A stretch of 5,568 nt of DNA. Source: Elusimicrobiota bacterium. Lineage in GTDB: Bacteria; Elusimicrobiota; Elusimicrobia; UBA1565; UBA9628. The notes beneath the pieces were generated by a model that was not told the DNA's origin, did not search any database, and worked only from the letters and a program-made list of their open reading frames with translations. A program made the translations under genes and the position numbers. Below, piece by piece: positions 1 through 5,568 of this stretch; the stretch's first letter is position 1; each line of letters starts with the position of its first letter. Location: positions 1-5,568 of the forward strand of contig JAMPYD010000156.1 in assembly GCA_023700845.1 (NCBI GenBank). Direction: 5' to 3'.

Positions 1-466
1 AGCCGAGGCGGCCGACGAGATAGTCGCGGCTCGCGTCGCACTCCGCGATCAGGAGGTCGTCGCGGTTCTTGAGCGCCCGGTCGAGGAGCAAGGTCACGAG
101 GGAGCGGGTCCGGTAGTGCACGCGCGGGGAGCTGACGAGCTTGAAGGCGAACGGCACCTTGGGCTTGGCCAGACGGCACAGCTGGATGGCCTTGAACATG
201 ACGGCGTGCACGATGTCCGGGCGCAGGCGGGTGATGATCTCGGCCAGGCGGGCCGCGTCGGCGGGGCGCGGCGTACCCGGCAGGTTCAGGGTCTCGACGT
301 GCAGGCCCTGAAGCTTCAGCTTCGCGGCGTAGTGCCCCTCCGGCTTAACGCTGACCACTCCGGCGACCTGATGACGCTTCGGGTCCAGAAGCGTGGCCAA
401 CGTGTACAGCGTCTTCTCCGCGCCGCCCACCGTCGTCGACGTGCTGACGAAGAGGATGCGCGCCAA
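1..466 (-). CDS. GT4-family glycosyltransferase, N-terminal half (partial, runs off left edge)
   Basis: This gene starts inside the window and continues past the left edge; 155 codons are visible. The product begins MARILFVSTSTTVGGAEK, the classic opening of the N-terminal Rossmann domain of GT-B glycosyltransferases of family GT4: a first beta strand, then a glycine-rich loop (Gly14-Gly15-Ala16-Glu17). A second typical motif, RPDIVHA, lies near residues 82-88, and a helix plus LLIAECDASRDYLV near residues 138-151 matches the end of the acceptor-binding domain. The nucleotide-sugar-binding C-terminal domain would lie outside the window. The start is a TTG one base after the aminotransferase stop (TAG at 470-468). 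No ATG or GTG is close upstream in frame, and starting here puts the first beta strand at the normal place. No clear Shine-Dalgarno is seen, so translation probably depends on coupling to the aminotransferase. Expected role: cytoplasmic transfer of a sugar from a nucleotide donor to a lipid-linked glycan. Donor and acceptor cannot be read from the sequence. Confidence 0.88.
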   Translation of the reverse strand, partial: MARILFVSTSTTVGGAEKTLYTLATLLDPKRHQVAGVVSVKPEGHYAAKLKLQGLHVETLNLPGTPRPADAARLAEIITRLRPDIVHAVMFKAIQLCRLAKPKVPFAFKLVSSPRVHYRTRSLVTLLLDRALKNRDDLLIAECDASRDYLVGRLG

Positions 467-467
467 G

Positions 468-1592
468 CTATTTGAAGAAGCGCCGCACCGCGTCGACGAC
501 GCGCCCGGCGTCCGCGGCGGACAGCTCCGCGAACATGGGCAAAGACAGGACCTCTCGCGAGGCGGCTTCCGTGACCGGAAGCGCGCCGGCCTTCACGCCG
601 AGCGAGGCGTACGCGGGCTGCAGATGGACCGGGGTCGGGTAGTAGACGCCGTTGCCGATGCCGCTGCGGCGAAGATCCGCGGCCAGCGCGTCGCGGCGGT
701 CGGTCCGGATCGTGTAAAGGTGAAAGACAGGCCTGCTCGATTCGGAGCCCAGGGGCGGCCTCTTGAGGGGGAGCCCGGCGAGCCCCTCGTCGTAAATCGC
801 GGCGACGCGCCGCCGCGCGGCCGTCCAGGCCTCGAGGCGGAGCAATTTCACGCGCAGGATCGCGGCCTGCACTTCGTCGAGGCGGCAGTTGTGGCCGACG
901 CGGACGTGGTTGTACCCGGCGGCGGCGGAGCGGCCACAGTTGCGCAATTCGTTGACGGCGTCGCGCAGCCCCGCGTCGTTCGTCGTGACCGCGCCGGCGT
1001 CTCCCGCGGCGCCGAGGTTCTTGGTCGGGTAGAAGCTGAAGGCGCCGAGGTCGCCGATGGAGCCGGTCGGGCGGCCCTTGTAGGTCGCGAGGTGGGACTG
1101 GGCGCAGTCCTCGATGACGGCGAGTTTGCGGGATTTGGCCAAGGACATCAACGGATCCATATCGGCGGGCTGACCGAACAGATGAACAACGACAACGGCT
1201 TTGGTTCTCGGAGTACAAGCGCCTTCCACCGACTTCGCATCCAACGTCATAGTAATTGGATCTATATCCGCGAAGATCGGCTTGGCGCCCAGTACGGAGA
1301 CCGCGGTCGCCGTTGCGATAAAGGTAAAAGACGGGACGATCACCTCGTCGCCGGGCCCGACGCCGGCGGCCTCGAGCGCGAGCTCGAGCGCGGAGGTGCC
1401 GGAGTCCACGCCGAGGCTGTATTTCGCGCCGACGGCCTGGGCGAATTCCGAGTCGAACGCCTTATTTTCGGGACCCAGGATGTAGACGCCCGAGTCGAGC
1501 ACGCGCGCGACGGCGGCCTTGGCTTCGGCGCCGATCTCGGCCTGCTGGCCCTTCAAGGAAATGAGCGGAATGTCGACGGCGATCGCGGTCAA
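468..1592 (-). CDS. PLP-dependent nucleotide-sugar aminotransferase (DegT/DnrJ/EryC1/StrS family)
   Basis: A 374-residue protein, the usual length for this fold-type I family. Visible landmarks in order: VDIPLISLKGQQAEI near residues 6-20 (family opening); SGVYILGPE at 34-42; SGTSAL at 64-69 (PLP phosphate contact); PGDEVIVPSFTFIAT at 80-94; HLFGQPADMD at 137-146; IEDCAQSH at 160-167 with Asp162 expected to contact the pyridine nitrogen; FSFYPTKNLGAAGDAGAV at 185-202 with Lys191 the expected Schiff-base lysine; and NCRLDEVQAAIL further on. The YPTKNLGA-type lysine motif and the HLFGQPADMD block look most like enzymes acting on 3-keto sugars (WbpE, FdtB, QdtB, DesV types) rather than C4 aminotransferases such as ArnB or PglE; this is inference from memory of those sequences. 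The role would be glutamate-dependent amination of a nucleotide-linked keto sugar in the cytoplasm. The frame is open much further upstream, but that part overlaps the sugar-phosphate transferase and lacks family motifs. The start chosen is TTG at 1592-1590, which overlaps the preceding stop as TTGA. A stretch around 1171-1270 is unusually AT-rich. Confidence 0.95.
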   Translation of the reverse strand: MTAIAVDIPLISLKGQQAEIGAEAKAAVARVLDSGVYILGPENKAFDSEFAQAVGAKYSLGVDSGTSALELALEAAGVGPGDEVIVPSFTFIATATAVSVLGAKPIFADIDPITMTLDAKSVEGACTPRTKAVVVVHLFGQPADMDPLMSLAKSRKLAVIEDCAQSHLATYKGRPTGSIGDLGAFSFYPTKNLGAAGDAGAVTTNDAGLRDAVNELRNCGRSAAAGYNHVRVGHNCRLDEVQAAILRVKLLRLEAWTAARRRVAAIYDEGLAGLPLKRPPLGSESSRPVFHLYTIRTDRRDALAADLRRSGIGNGVYYPTPVHLQPAYASLGVKAGALPVTEAASREVLSLPMFAELSAADAGRVVDAVRRFFK

Positions 1593-3052
1593 TAGGCCCC
1601 CTTGCCGAACGCCATGACGGCCGGCGTTTTCAGGATGATCTCGAGGTCGAGTCCCAGAGACCAATGTTCGATGTAATACAGGTCGAGGGCGAAGCGCTGC
1701 TCGCTCGACACGTCGGACCGACCCGAGACCTGCCAGAGGCCGGTGATGCCGGGAAGAATGTTCATGCGCTTCTTGGCGGTCGCCCCGAAGTCCCTCTCGA
1801 GGGCCTCGACCTCGCCCGTGGTCAGGGCGAGCGGGCGCGGGCCGACGACGCTCATGTCTCCGAGCAAAGCGTTGAGGAACTGCGGGAACTCGTCGAGGGA
1901 GAAGCGGCGCAGCCACTTGCCGACGCGCGTCACGCGCGGGTCGTGCTTCGACTTGAAGAAGGCTCCCGTCTGGTCGTTGAGCCCCTTGACCGAGTCGATT
2001 TTCTTCTCGGCGTCGGCGACCATGGTCCGAAACTTGAAGGCCTCGAACACCCGCCGGCGGTAGCCGTAGCGCTTCTGCGTGAAGAGAATCGGGCCCGGGG
2101 AGTCGAGCTTGATCAGGGCGCAGATGACGATCCACAACGGAGCGGTCGCCGCGAGAAGCAGGGCCGAAAAGACGACGTCGAACACGCGCTTGGCGAGGAA
2201 GTTGGCGCGCGTCAGCGACGCGTGCTTGATGCGGTAAGCGGGGATGCCGAGGTGATGGTCCATTTGGACCTCGCCCATGCGAATCTCGAGAAGGTCGGGC
2301 ACCAGGGCGAAGCGGATGCCGCGCGCGTCGCAGGCCTCGGCCGCGGCGAGGATGCGCTCGTGAGCGTCGCGCGTGCGCAGGAGGATGACCTCGTACCAGT
2401 TCGTCTTATCGAGAATGCGTTCGAATTCGTCCTGCCCGCCCAGCGCTGCTATCTCCCGCACCTCCGCTCCGGGATGGCGCGCCAGGACGCGCTCCTTGAG
2501 TAAATCCGCCACCGAACCGCCGCCGACGAGGAGGACGGGGCGGGCGGTTTCGAGGCCGGCCAGCCACTCGTCGAACCACAGCGCCAAGGTCTGCGACAGG
2601 CACAGCAGCACGACGCCGATCGGGAACACGACGGCCAACATGACGCGCGAATAGGCCAGCCTTTCATACAGGAAAGCCGCGGCCAAGGTGGCAAGGGTCC
2701 CGAGCGCGGCGGCCTTGACGATCTGGATGAAGCGGTCGGCGGCGCCCATGTAGGATGCGCTGTAGACGCGGTTCGAGCGCAGCAGCAGAAGCCAGATCGG
2801 CACGGCGGCGTAAAGGAGGCCCTGATATTTATCCCAGGCGACGGCCTCGCCGGACAACGGGATGAGACCGACGAGCCAGTTCCACTCGAAACGGGCCCAA
2901 ACCGCGGCTCGATAGGCCGCGGCGATCGACAGCGCGTCGAAAAGGATGTGCCCGACGGTGCGCAGGCCGTGCCTCAGCCAGGGAGGGAGCCCCACGGCCG
3001 GAGATTTGGCCATAGGGGGCGGCGTCCGGCGGGCTTGCTTCTGAAGGGCCAT
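1589..3052 (-). CDS. Polyprenyl-phosphate sugar-1-phosphate transferase (WbaP/CpsE-type initiating enzyme)
   Basis: A 487-residue protein with the full architecture of the large bacterial sugar transferases that transfer a sugar-1-phosphate from a nucleotide sugar to undecaprenyl phosphate, starting glycan assembly at the inner membrane. A short basic, proline-containing leader is followed by about four hydrophobic segments (roughly 35-52, 78-92, 111-129, 135-155). A cytoplasmic Rossmann-like domain follows, opening with RPVLLVGGGS near 171-180 (CoA-binding-like domain). The catalytic domain begins with KRVFDVV at 288-294 and a membrane re-entrant helix to about 315, then SPGPILFTQKRYGY at 318-331, FKFRTM at 339-344, and the catalytic block RRFSLDEFPQFLNALLGDM with the Asp387-Glu388 pair, then SVVGPRP at 401-407. 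PGITGLWQVSGRS at 434-446 and the EIILKTP tail complete the family signature. All key residues are intact. The first sugar (galactose, glucose, an amino sugar or other) cannot be deduced. The ATG at 3052 lies 39 bases after the GT-C stop, with an unusual upstream region described separately. The end overlaps the aminotransferase start by 4 bases. Confidence 0.96.
   Translation of the reverse strand: MALQKQARRTPPPMAKSPAVGLPPWLRHGLRTVGHILFDALSIAAAYRAAVWARFEWNWLVGLIPLSGEAVAWDKYQGLLYAAVPIWLLLLRSNRVYSASYMGAADRFIQIVKAAALGTLATLAAAFLYERLAYSRVMLAVVFPIGVVLLCLSQTLALWFDEWLAGLETARPVLLVGGGSVADLLKERVLARHPGAEVREIAALGGQDEFERILDKTNWYEVILLRTRDAHERILAAAEACDARGIRFALVPDLLEIRMGEVQMDHHLGIPAYRIKHASLTRANFLAKRVFDVVFSALLLAATAPLWIVICALIKLDSPGPILFTQKRYGYRRRVFEAFKFRTMVADAEKKIDSVKGLNDQTGAFFKSKHDPRVTRVGKWLRRFSLDEFPQFLNALLGDMSVVGPRPLALTTGEVEALERDFGATAKKRMNILPGITGLWQVSGRSDVSSEQRFALDLYYIEHWSLGLDLEIILKTPAVMAFGKGAY
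1597..1603 (-). promoter_or_regulatory. Ribosome-binding site supporting the TTG start of the aminotransferase
   Basis: On the minus strand AAGGGGG lies inside the last codons of the sugar-phosphate transferase gene, four bases before the TTG at 1592-1590. It is the best purine run near the start, and with the 4-base TTGA stop/start overlap it supports translation by re-initiation at this TTG rather than at a codon far upstream in the same open frame. Confidence 0.5.
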
Positions 3053-3091
3053 GCTGCAGGGAATTGTATCAATTCCTCCAAGTGGGAAGAA
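3053..3091 (-). promoter_or_regulatory. Only intergenic gap: 7-bp hairpin and distant Shine-Dalgarno before the sugar-phosphate transferase
   Basis: This 39-base gap is AT-richer than the surrounding genes. Read on the plus strand it holds a perfect inverted repeat, GGAATTG (3060-3066), loop TAT, CAATTCC (3070-3076). On the coding strand a strong GGAGG (3079-3075) overlaps the upstream arm by two bases and lies 22 bases from the ATG, far more than the usual 5-10. If the hairpin folds it could either hide part of the ribosome-binding site or shorten the effective distance to the start. There is no T-run after the stem, so it is not a typical intrinsic terminator. The structure is seen directly; the function is inference. 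Confidence 0.45.
3063..3071 (-). promoter_or_regulatory. Candidate extended -10 promoter element for an internal, nearly leaderless transcript
   Basis: On the minus strand these bases read TGATACAAT: a TACAAT hexamer (5 of 6 matches to the sigma-70 -10 consensus) preceded by the TGn extension. Transcription starting about 6-8 bases downstream would begin around 3057-3055, only a few bases before the ATG at 3052. No convincing -35 hexamer was seen at the normal distance; an extended -10 can work without one. It could drive the sugar-phosphate transferase, aminotransferase and second GT4 apart from the upstream genes. A chance match in an AT-rich gap is a real possibility, and the same bases form the hairpin loop and one of its arms. 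Confidence 0.25.
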
Positions 3092-5107
3092 TCAGCGCGT
3101 GAGGGAGACCGGGATCGACGCCGTGCCGCGGGGCAGGGCTTTGCCGGCGGGCGATATCTCGAAGACATCGAGCTCAAGGACCGCCCCGGGCCCGAGTCCC
3201 TTCGGCGCGCGCCGCATCAGGAAGGTTTGCCTCAGGGTTTGCCCGGGCTTCAAATGGAGTTCGGGCGCGAGATCGTCGACCAGGGGCCATATCATCGGGT
3301 AGGGACGCTTGGCTCCGCGGGAAGGAAATACGGAATCGAGGAGAAGGCCTCCCTCCGCGTCCATGAGCCTCGGGATGAAGGCGACGGCCGACTTTGGCGG
3401 GATTTCGACCCTCCAGTCGAGCTCGAGCCTGGTGCTTTCGTTTTCGACCGAGACCCGGGCGCGGAGCGGAGCCAATCCGCCGGCATGCGATTCCCCAGTT
3501 CCTCCGCGGGAGAAGGCGCCCGGGACGGACGCGAGCAACGAGGCCTCGGCGGGCATGGACAGGATCAAAGAGCAGTTCGCGCCCGGATGCAGGGGAAGAT
3601 CGGCCTTGAGGCCGTCCGGGCGTTCCACGCTCAGAGCGGAGACGCAGTTGAACGCCCGCTTCCCGGCGTCGAAGGACAGGAGGCTGACTTCGGCGGCCCG
3701 TATCCAACGGAAGCCTTCGGCCGGGCCAAGGGTGAGGTCATTGAGATAGACGACGCCTCGTCGGGTCGGCGTGACCTGGTAATCTCCGTCGCTCATCCCG
3801 GGGCGGCCGAGCGCTCGGCCCGCGGAGTAGGCTACATCGTGCGGGAGGTTGAAGGCCGGGGCGCGGCGCAGATGGCGGGGCGCTCCGATCACGAACACGG
3901 CGTTCACCGGCGCCTGCAGGCGCAGAACCGCCGAAATGAAGCTGTCGTGCAGGCGCTTCGAATCGATCCATTGCGTGCCCTCGTGAATATCGGAAACCGC
4001 CGCGGTCGCGAAAAAAAGGCACGCGAGCCAGGGCAGTGCCGCCGCCGCCCAGCGGCTTCGGGAAACGGCCCAGGCGCCCAGCGAAGCCAAGGCGAGGCTC
4101 CATCCGATCGAAGGCAGCAGGTTGTGCCGGGGGCTCAGGTACCAGAAGAGATTCGGGAGGTAAGAGAGAAGGACCCAAGCCGCGCCCGCGGCTGCGGCGA
4201 TGCATGCGGGGCCGTTCGTCCACTTGCTAAGCGCGCCGGCCTCGTCCCGGGCTCTGGTTCGTACCGCGCGGTGGAGCCAGACGGCGGCGGCCAATGCGAG
4301 GGCGATGGCAAGCAGGCTCCAGGCCCAGTGCGCGTGCGAGGACGTCGGCCAGGGAAGAACGCCCTTGCCCACGGAGACGGCCGCGTCTCGGCAGCGATGC
4401 AAGAAGTCCGCGAAGCGGATCAGGGGCCGGCCTCCGGAGGCATAGGGCGAGAGATAGCGGAGGGCGATATGCGCCGCGTTGAGCGCCAGGAGCCCGGCGG
4501 CGGCGGCCGCGTAGCGCGCGCGGCGCGGCGCGGGATCCCGGCTCCAAGCCAGCGCCAGCAAAAGCGGCCAGAGAAAGAAAACCTGGTCGTAGGTGAACAG
4601 GGCGACGGCGTACGTCGCGCATGCCGCGACCAGCCTGCCGCGCGCCGCGAGCAGGAAGGCGGCCAAGGTCAGGGCCGTGGGTATCTGGCATTGCGGGATC
4701 AGCGTGATCCAGAAATGGGTTTCACCGTGGTTCGGCGCCACGGCGAAGGCGGCGGCGCCGGCAAGCGCGACGGAGCGCAGGCCCGTCAAGCGGCGGATCA
4801 AAAGGAAGACCATGGCGGCGTTCAGCGCGTCGAAGGCGACGCCGACCAGATGCATCGCGACGATCGAGCGGCCGGTCAGCTCGATGAGCCCGTAGAAGAA
4901 CGGGATATGGAGGTTCCGCCCGGGCACGTATTGGACGAAAGCGGTCCAGAGCTCGCGGAGAGAGGCGCCTTCGAGAGCGCGCAGGAAAGAGTAATCGTCG
5001 AGGTACAGCCCGCAGAAAGGAGCCGTTACGAGGAACGGGCCGGCGCCGAGCAACGCGGAAGCGAGCGCGAGCCTCAGGTCGGTGCGGTCCGCCGGACGGC
5101 CGTTCAT
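3092..5107 (-). CDS. Polytopic membrane protein, probable GT-C-type glycosyltransferase with large C-terminal non-membrane region
   Basis: A 671-residue protein with about 11 hydrophobic segments in residues 12-370, followed by some 300 residues with no clear membrane span. After the first segment comes GLYLDDYSF with an Asp37-Asp38 pair, placed like the acidic pair in the first periplasmic loop of GT-C enzymes (PMT, ArnT and related). It is followed by HIPFFYGLIELTG, a helix with HLVGVAFDALNA (near 86-97), and FAVAPNHGETHFWIT near 121-135. That order resembles PMT/TMTC-like and related bacterial GT-C proteins (pattern match from memory, not a search). Such enzymes use polyprenyl-phosphate-linked sugars on the outer face of the inner membrane. 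The C-terminal region, especially residues 500-671, has alternating hydrophobic/polar stretches suggesting a beta-rich domain, probably periplasmic if the helix count is right. The start ATG overlaps the upstream GT4 stop as ATGA, with no strong Shine-Dalgarno, indicating translational coupling. No specific gene name is justified. It could alternatively be a non-catalytic glycan-transport or polymerase-like membrane protein. Confidence 0.8.
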   Translation of the reverse strand: MNGRPADRTDLRLALASALLGAGPFLVTAPFCGLYLDDYSFLRALEGASLRELWTAFVQYVPGRNLHIPFFYGLIELTGRSIVAMHLVGVAFDALNAAMVFLLIRRLTGLRSVALAGAAAFAVAPNHGETHFWITLIPQCQIPTALTLAAFLLAARGRLVAACATYAVALFTYDQVFFLWPLLLALAWSRDPAPRRARYAAAAAGLLALNAAHIALRYLSPYASGGRPLIRFADFLHRCRDAAVSVGKGVLPWPTSSHAHWAWSLLAIALALAAAVWLHRAVRTRARDEAGALSKWTNGPACIAAAAGAAWVLLSYLPNLFWYLSPRHNLLPSIGWSLALASLGAWAVSRSRWAAAALPWLACLFFATAAVSDIHEGTQWIDSKRLHDSFISAVLRLQAPVNAVFVIGAPRHLRRAPAFNLPHDVAYSAGRALGRPGMSDGDYQVTPTRRGVVYLNDLTLGPAEGFRWIRAAEVSLLSFDAGKRAFNCVSALSVERPDGLKADLPLHPGANCSLILSMPAEASLLASVPGAFSRGGTGESHAGGLAPLRARVSVENESTRLELDWRVEIPPKSAVAFIPRLMDAEGGLLLDSVFPSRGAKRPYPMIWPLVDDLAPELHLKPGQTLRQTFLMRRAPKGLGPGAVLELDVFEISPAGKALPRGTASIPVSLTR

Positions 5108-5568
5108 CCCGGACGGCCGGCTTCGTAGAGGCGGGAGAGCTCGGAGATCATTCTCTCGCGCGAGAACTCCTGCCGGACGCGCTCGCGTCCGGCCGCGCCG
5201 AGCTTAAGACGTAGTTCCCGGTCGTCGATGAGCTGTTGGCAGCGTTCGAGCAGTTCGATCTCGCTCTTGACGATGAAGCCGGTGACCCTGTCCCGGACGG
5301 CGTCCCGGTTTCCCGAGTTGTCCGAGACGACGACGGGAAGCCCGGCCGCCATGGCCTCGAGCACGGCGTTAGGCATCGCGTCCCAGCGGGAGTAGTGGAC
5401 GAACAAGTCGAGGGCGCGCAGGCGCTCGCGCGCCTGCTCCGCCGGGAGCCAGCCGGTGATCTCGACGCGGCCCGGAAGGTTCATGTTCTCGAGATGGGTC
5501 CGCACGCGAGGCTCATCCTCGCCTCCTCCGATCCAAACGCATTTGAGCCCGTTGCGCGAGTCGGTGAG
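5104..5568 (-). CDS. GT4-family glycosyltransferase, C-terminal half (partial, start beyond right edge)
   Basis: The reading frame is open from the right edge of the window, giving 154 visible residues; the beginning of the gene is missing. A GTG at 5505 is only an internal valine, since family sequence continues upstream of it (LKCVWIGGGEDEP). The visible part is the C-terminal nucleotide-sugar-binding domain of a GT-B, family GT4 enzyme. It has VWIGGGEDE at visible residues 11-19, VEITGWLP at 35-42, DLFVHYSRWDAMPNAVLEAM at 54-73, AAGLPVVVSDNSG at 74-86 and a VTGFIV loop near 95-100, then a closing helix with a conserved-looking REFSRERMISE-type end. The usual E-x7-E motif is present as Asp63-x7-Glu71, a conservative change at the first acidic residue. 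Expected role: cytoplasmic sugar transfer to a lipid-linked glycan. Its stop overlaps the start of the GT-C gene by 4 bases, so the two are cotranscribed. Donor sugar is not deducible. Confidence 0.93.
   Translation of the reverse strand, partial: LTDSRNGLKCVWIGGGEDEPRVRTHLENMNLPGRVEITGWLPAEQARERLRALDLFVHYSRWDAMPNAVLEAMAAGLPVVVSDNSGNRDAVRDRVTGFIVKSEIELLERCQQLIDDRELRLKLGAAGRERVRQEFSRERMISELSRLYEAGRPG

Noticed and set aside
316..1218. 300-codon minus-strand frame overlapping the aminotransferase and second GT4
   Set aside because: Highly Arg-rich, no motifs, and it spans the junction of two well-supported genes in a different frame.
1371..1400. Short repeated CTCGAGCGCG units
   Set aside because: They fall in codons for an Ala-Leu-Glu-rich helix of the aminotransferase and reflect repeated codon choice, not a separate repeat element.
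393..1595. 400-codon open frame on the plus strand antisense to the aminotransferase
   Set aside because: It lies opposite a gene with every expected aminotransferase motif, and its own translation is low-complexity and lacks any recognisable domain.
1593..2135. Upstream extension of the aminotransferase frame on the minus strand
   Set aside because: The frame is open, but the extra residues are an Arg-rich out-of-frame reading of the catalytic domain of the sugar-phosphate transferase. Family homology begins just after the TTG at 1592.
3060..3076. Intrinsic transcription terminator
   Set aside because: The hairpin stem is AT-rich and short and is not followed by a T-run on either strand, and the operon-like genes continue downstream.
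2948..5128. 726-codon open frame on the plus strand antisense to the GT-C gene
   Set aside because: Its translation is dominated by Arg, Gly, Ala, Glu and Gln with no hydrophobic core pattern or family motif, as expected for an antisense shadow of a very GC-rich gene. The opposite strand encodes a coherent membrane protein.
1..5568. The idea that the two GT4 fragments are one split gene
   Set aside because: One is an N-terminal half at the left edge and the other a C-terminal half at the right edge, but each runs off the window in the direction where its missing half should be, so they are two separate genes.

Overview
The window is one solid block of surface-glycan (O-antigen, capsule, exopolysaccharide or glycoprotein-glycan) biosynthesis genes, all on the minus strand and read from right to left. 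The DNA is very GC-rich (by eye about two-thirds G+C, with strongly GC-biased third positions). The lineage cannot be fixed from this sequence. The gene types and GC content would suit many Gram-negative, high-GC bacteria (Myxococcota, Proteobacteria, Elusimicrobiota and similar groups); this is inference only. No rRNA, tRNA, mobile element, CRISPR array or phage gene was seen.

Layout in transcription order: (1) 5568-5104, C-terminal half of a GT-B glycosyltransferase of family GT4, whose start lies beyond the right edge; (2) 5107-3092, a 671-residue polytopic membrane protein with GT-C glycosyltransferase features and a long non-membrane C-terminal region; (3) 3052-1589, a 487-residue polyprenyl-phosphate sugar-1-phosphate transferase (WbaP/CpsE-type initiating enzyme); (4) 1592-468, a 374-residue PLP-dependent sugar aminotransferase (DegT/DnrJ/EryC1/StrS family) starting at TTG; (5) 466-1, N-terminal half of a second GT4 glycosyltransferase, also starting at TTG and running off the left edge. 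The two GT4 fragments are different genes at opposite ends of the window.

The genes are packed as an operon: genes 1/2 overlap by 4 bases (ATGA), genes 3/4 overlap by 4 bases (TTGA), and genes 4/5 are 1 base apart. The only real gap is 39 bases (3053-3091) between the GT-C protein and the sugar-phosphate transferase. It is AT-rich for this DNA and holds a perfect 7-bp hairpin, a Shine-Dalgarno sequence placed too far upstream, and an extended -10-like element just before the ATG.

Likely joint role (inference): the aminotransferase makes an amino-sugar nucleotide, the sugar-phosphate transferase loads the first sugar onto undecaprenyl phosphate at the inner membrane, the two GT4 enzymes extend the chain on the cytoplasmic side, and the GT-C protein adds a sugar, or transfers glycan, on the periplasmic side using a polyprenyl-linked donor. 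No flippase, polymerase or ligase is visible, so the cluster must continue outside the window. Long reading frames on the plus strand (one of 726 codons at 2948-5128) and in other minus frames are antisense or frame shadows caused by high GC.
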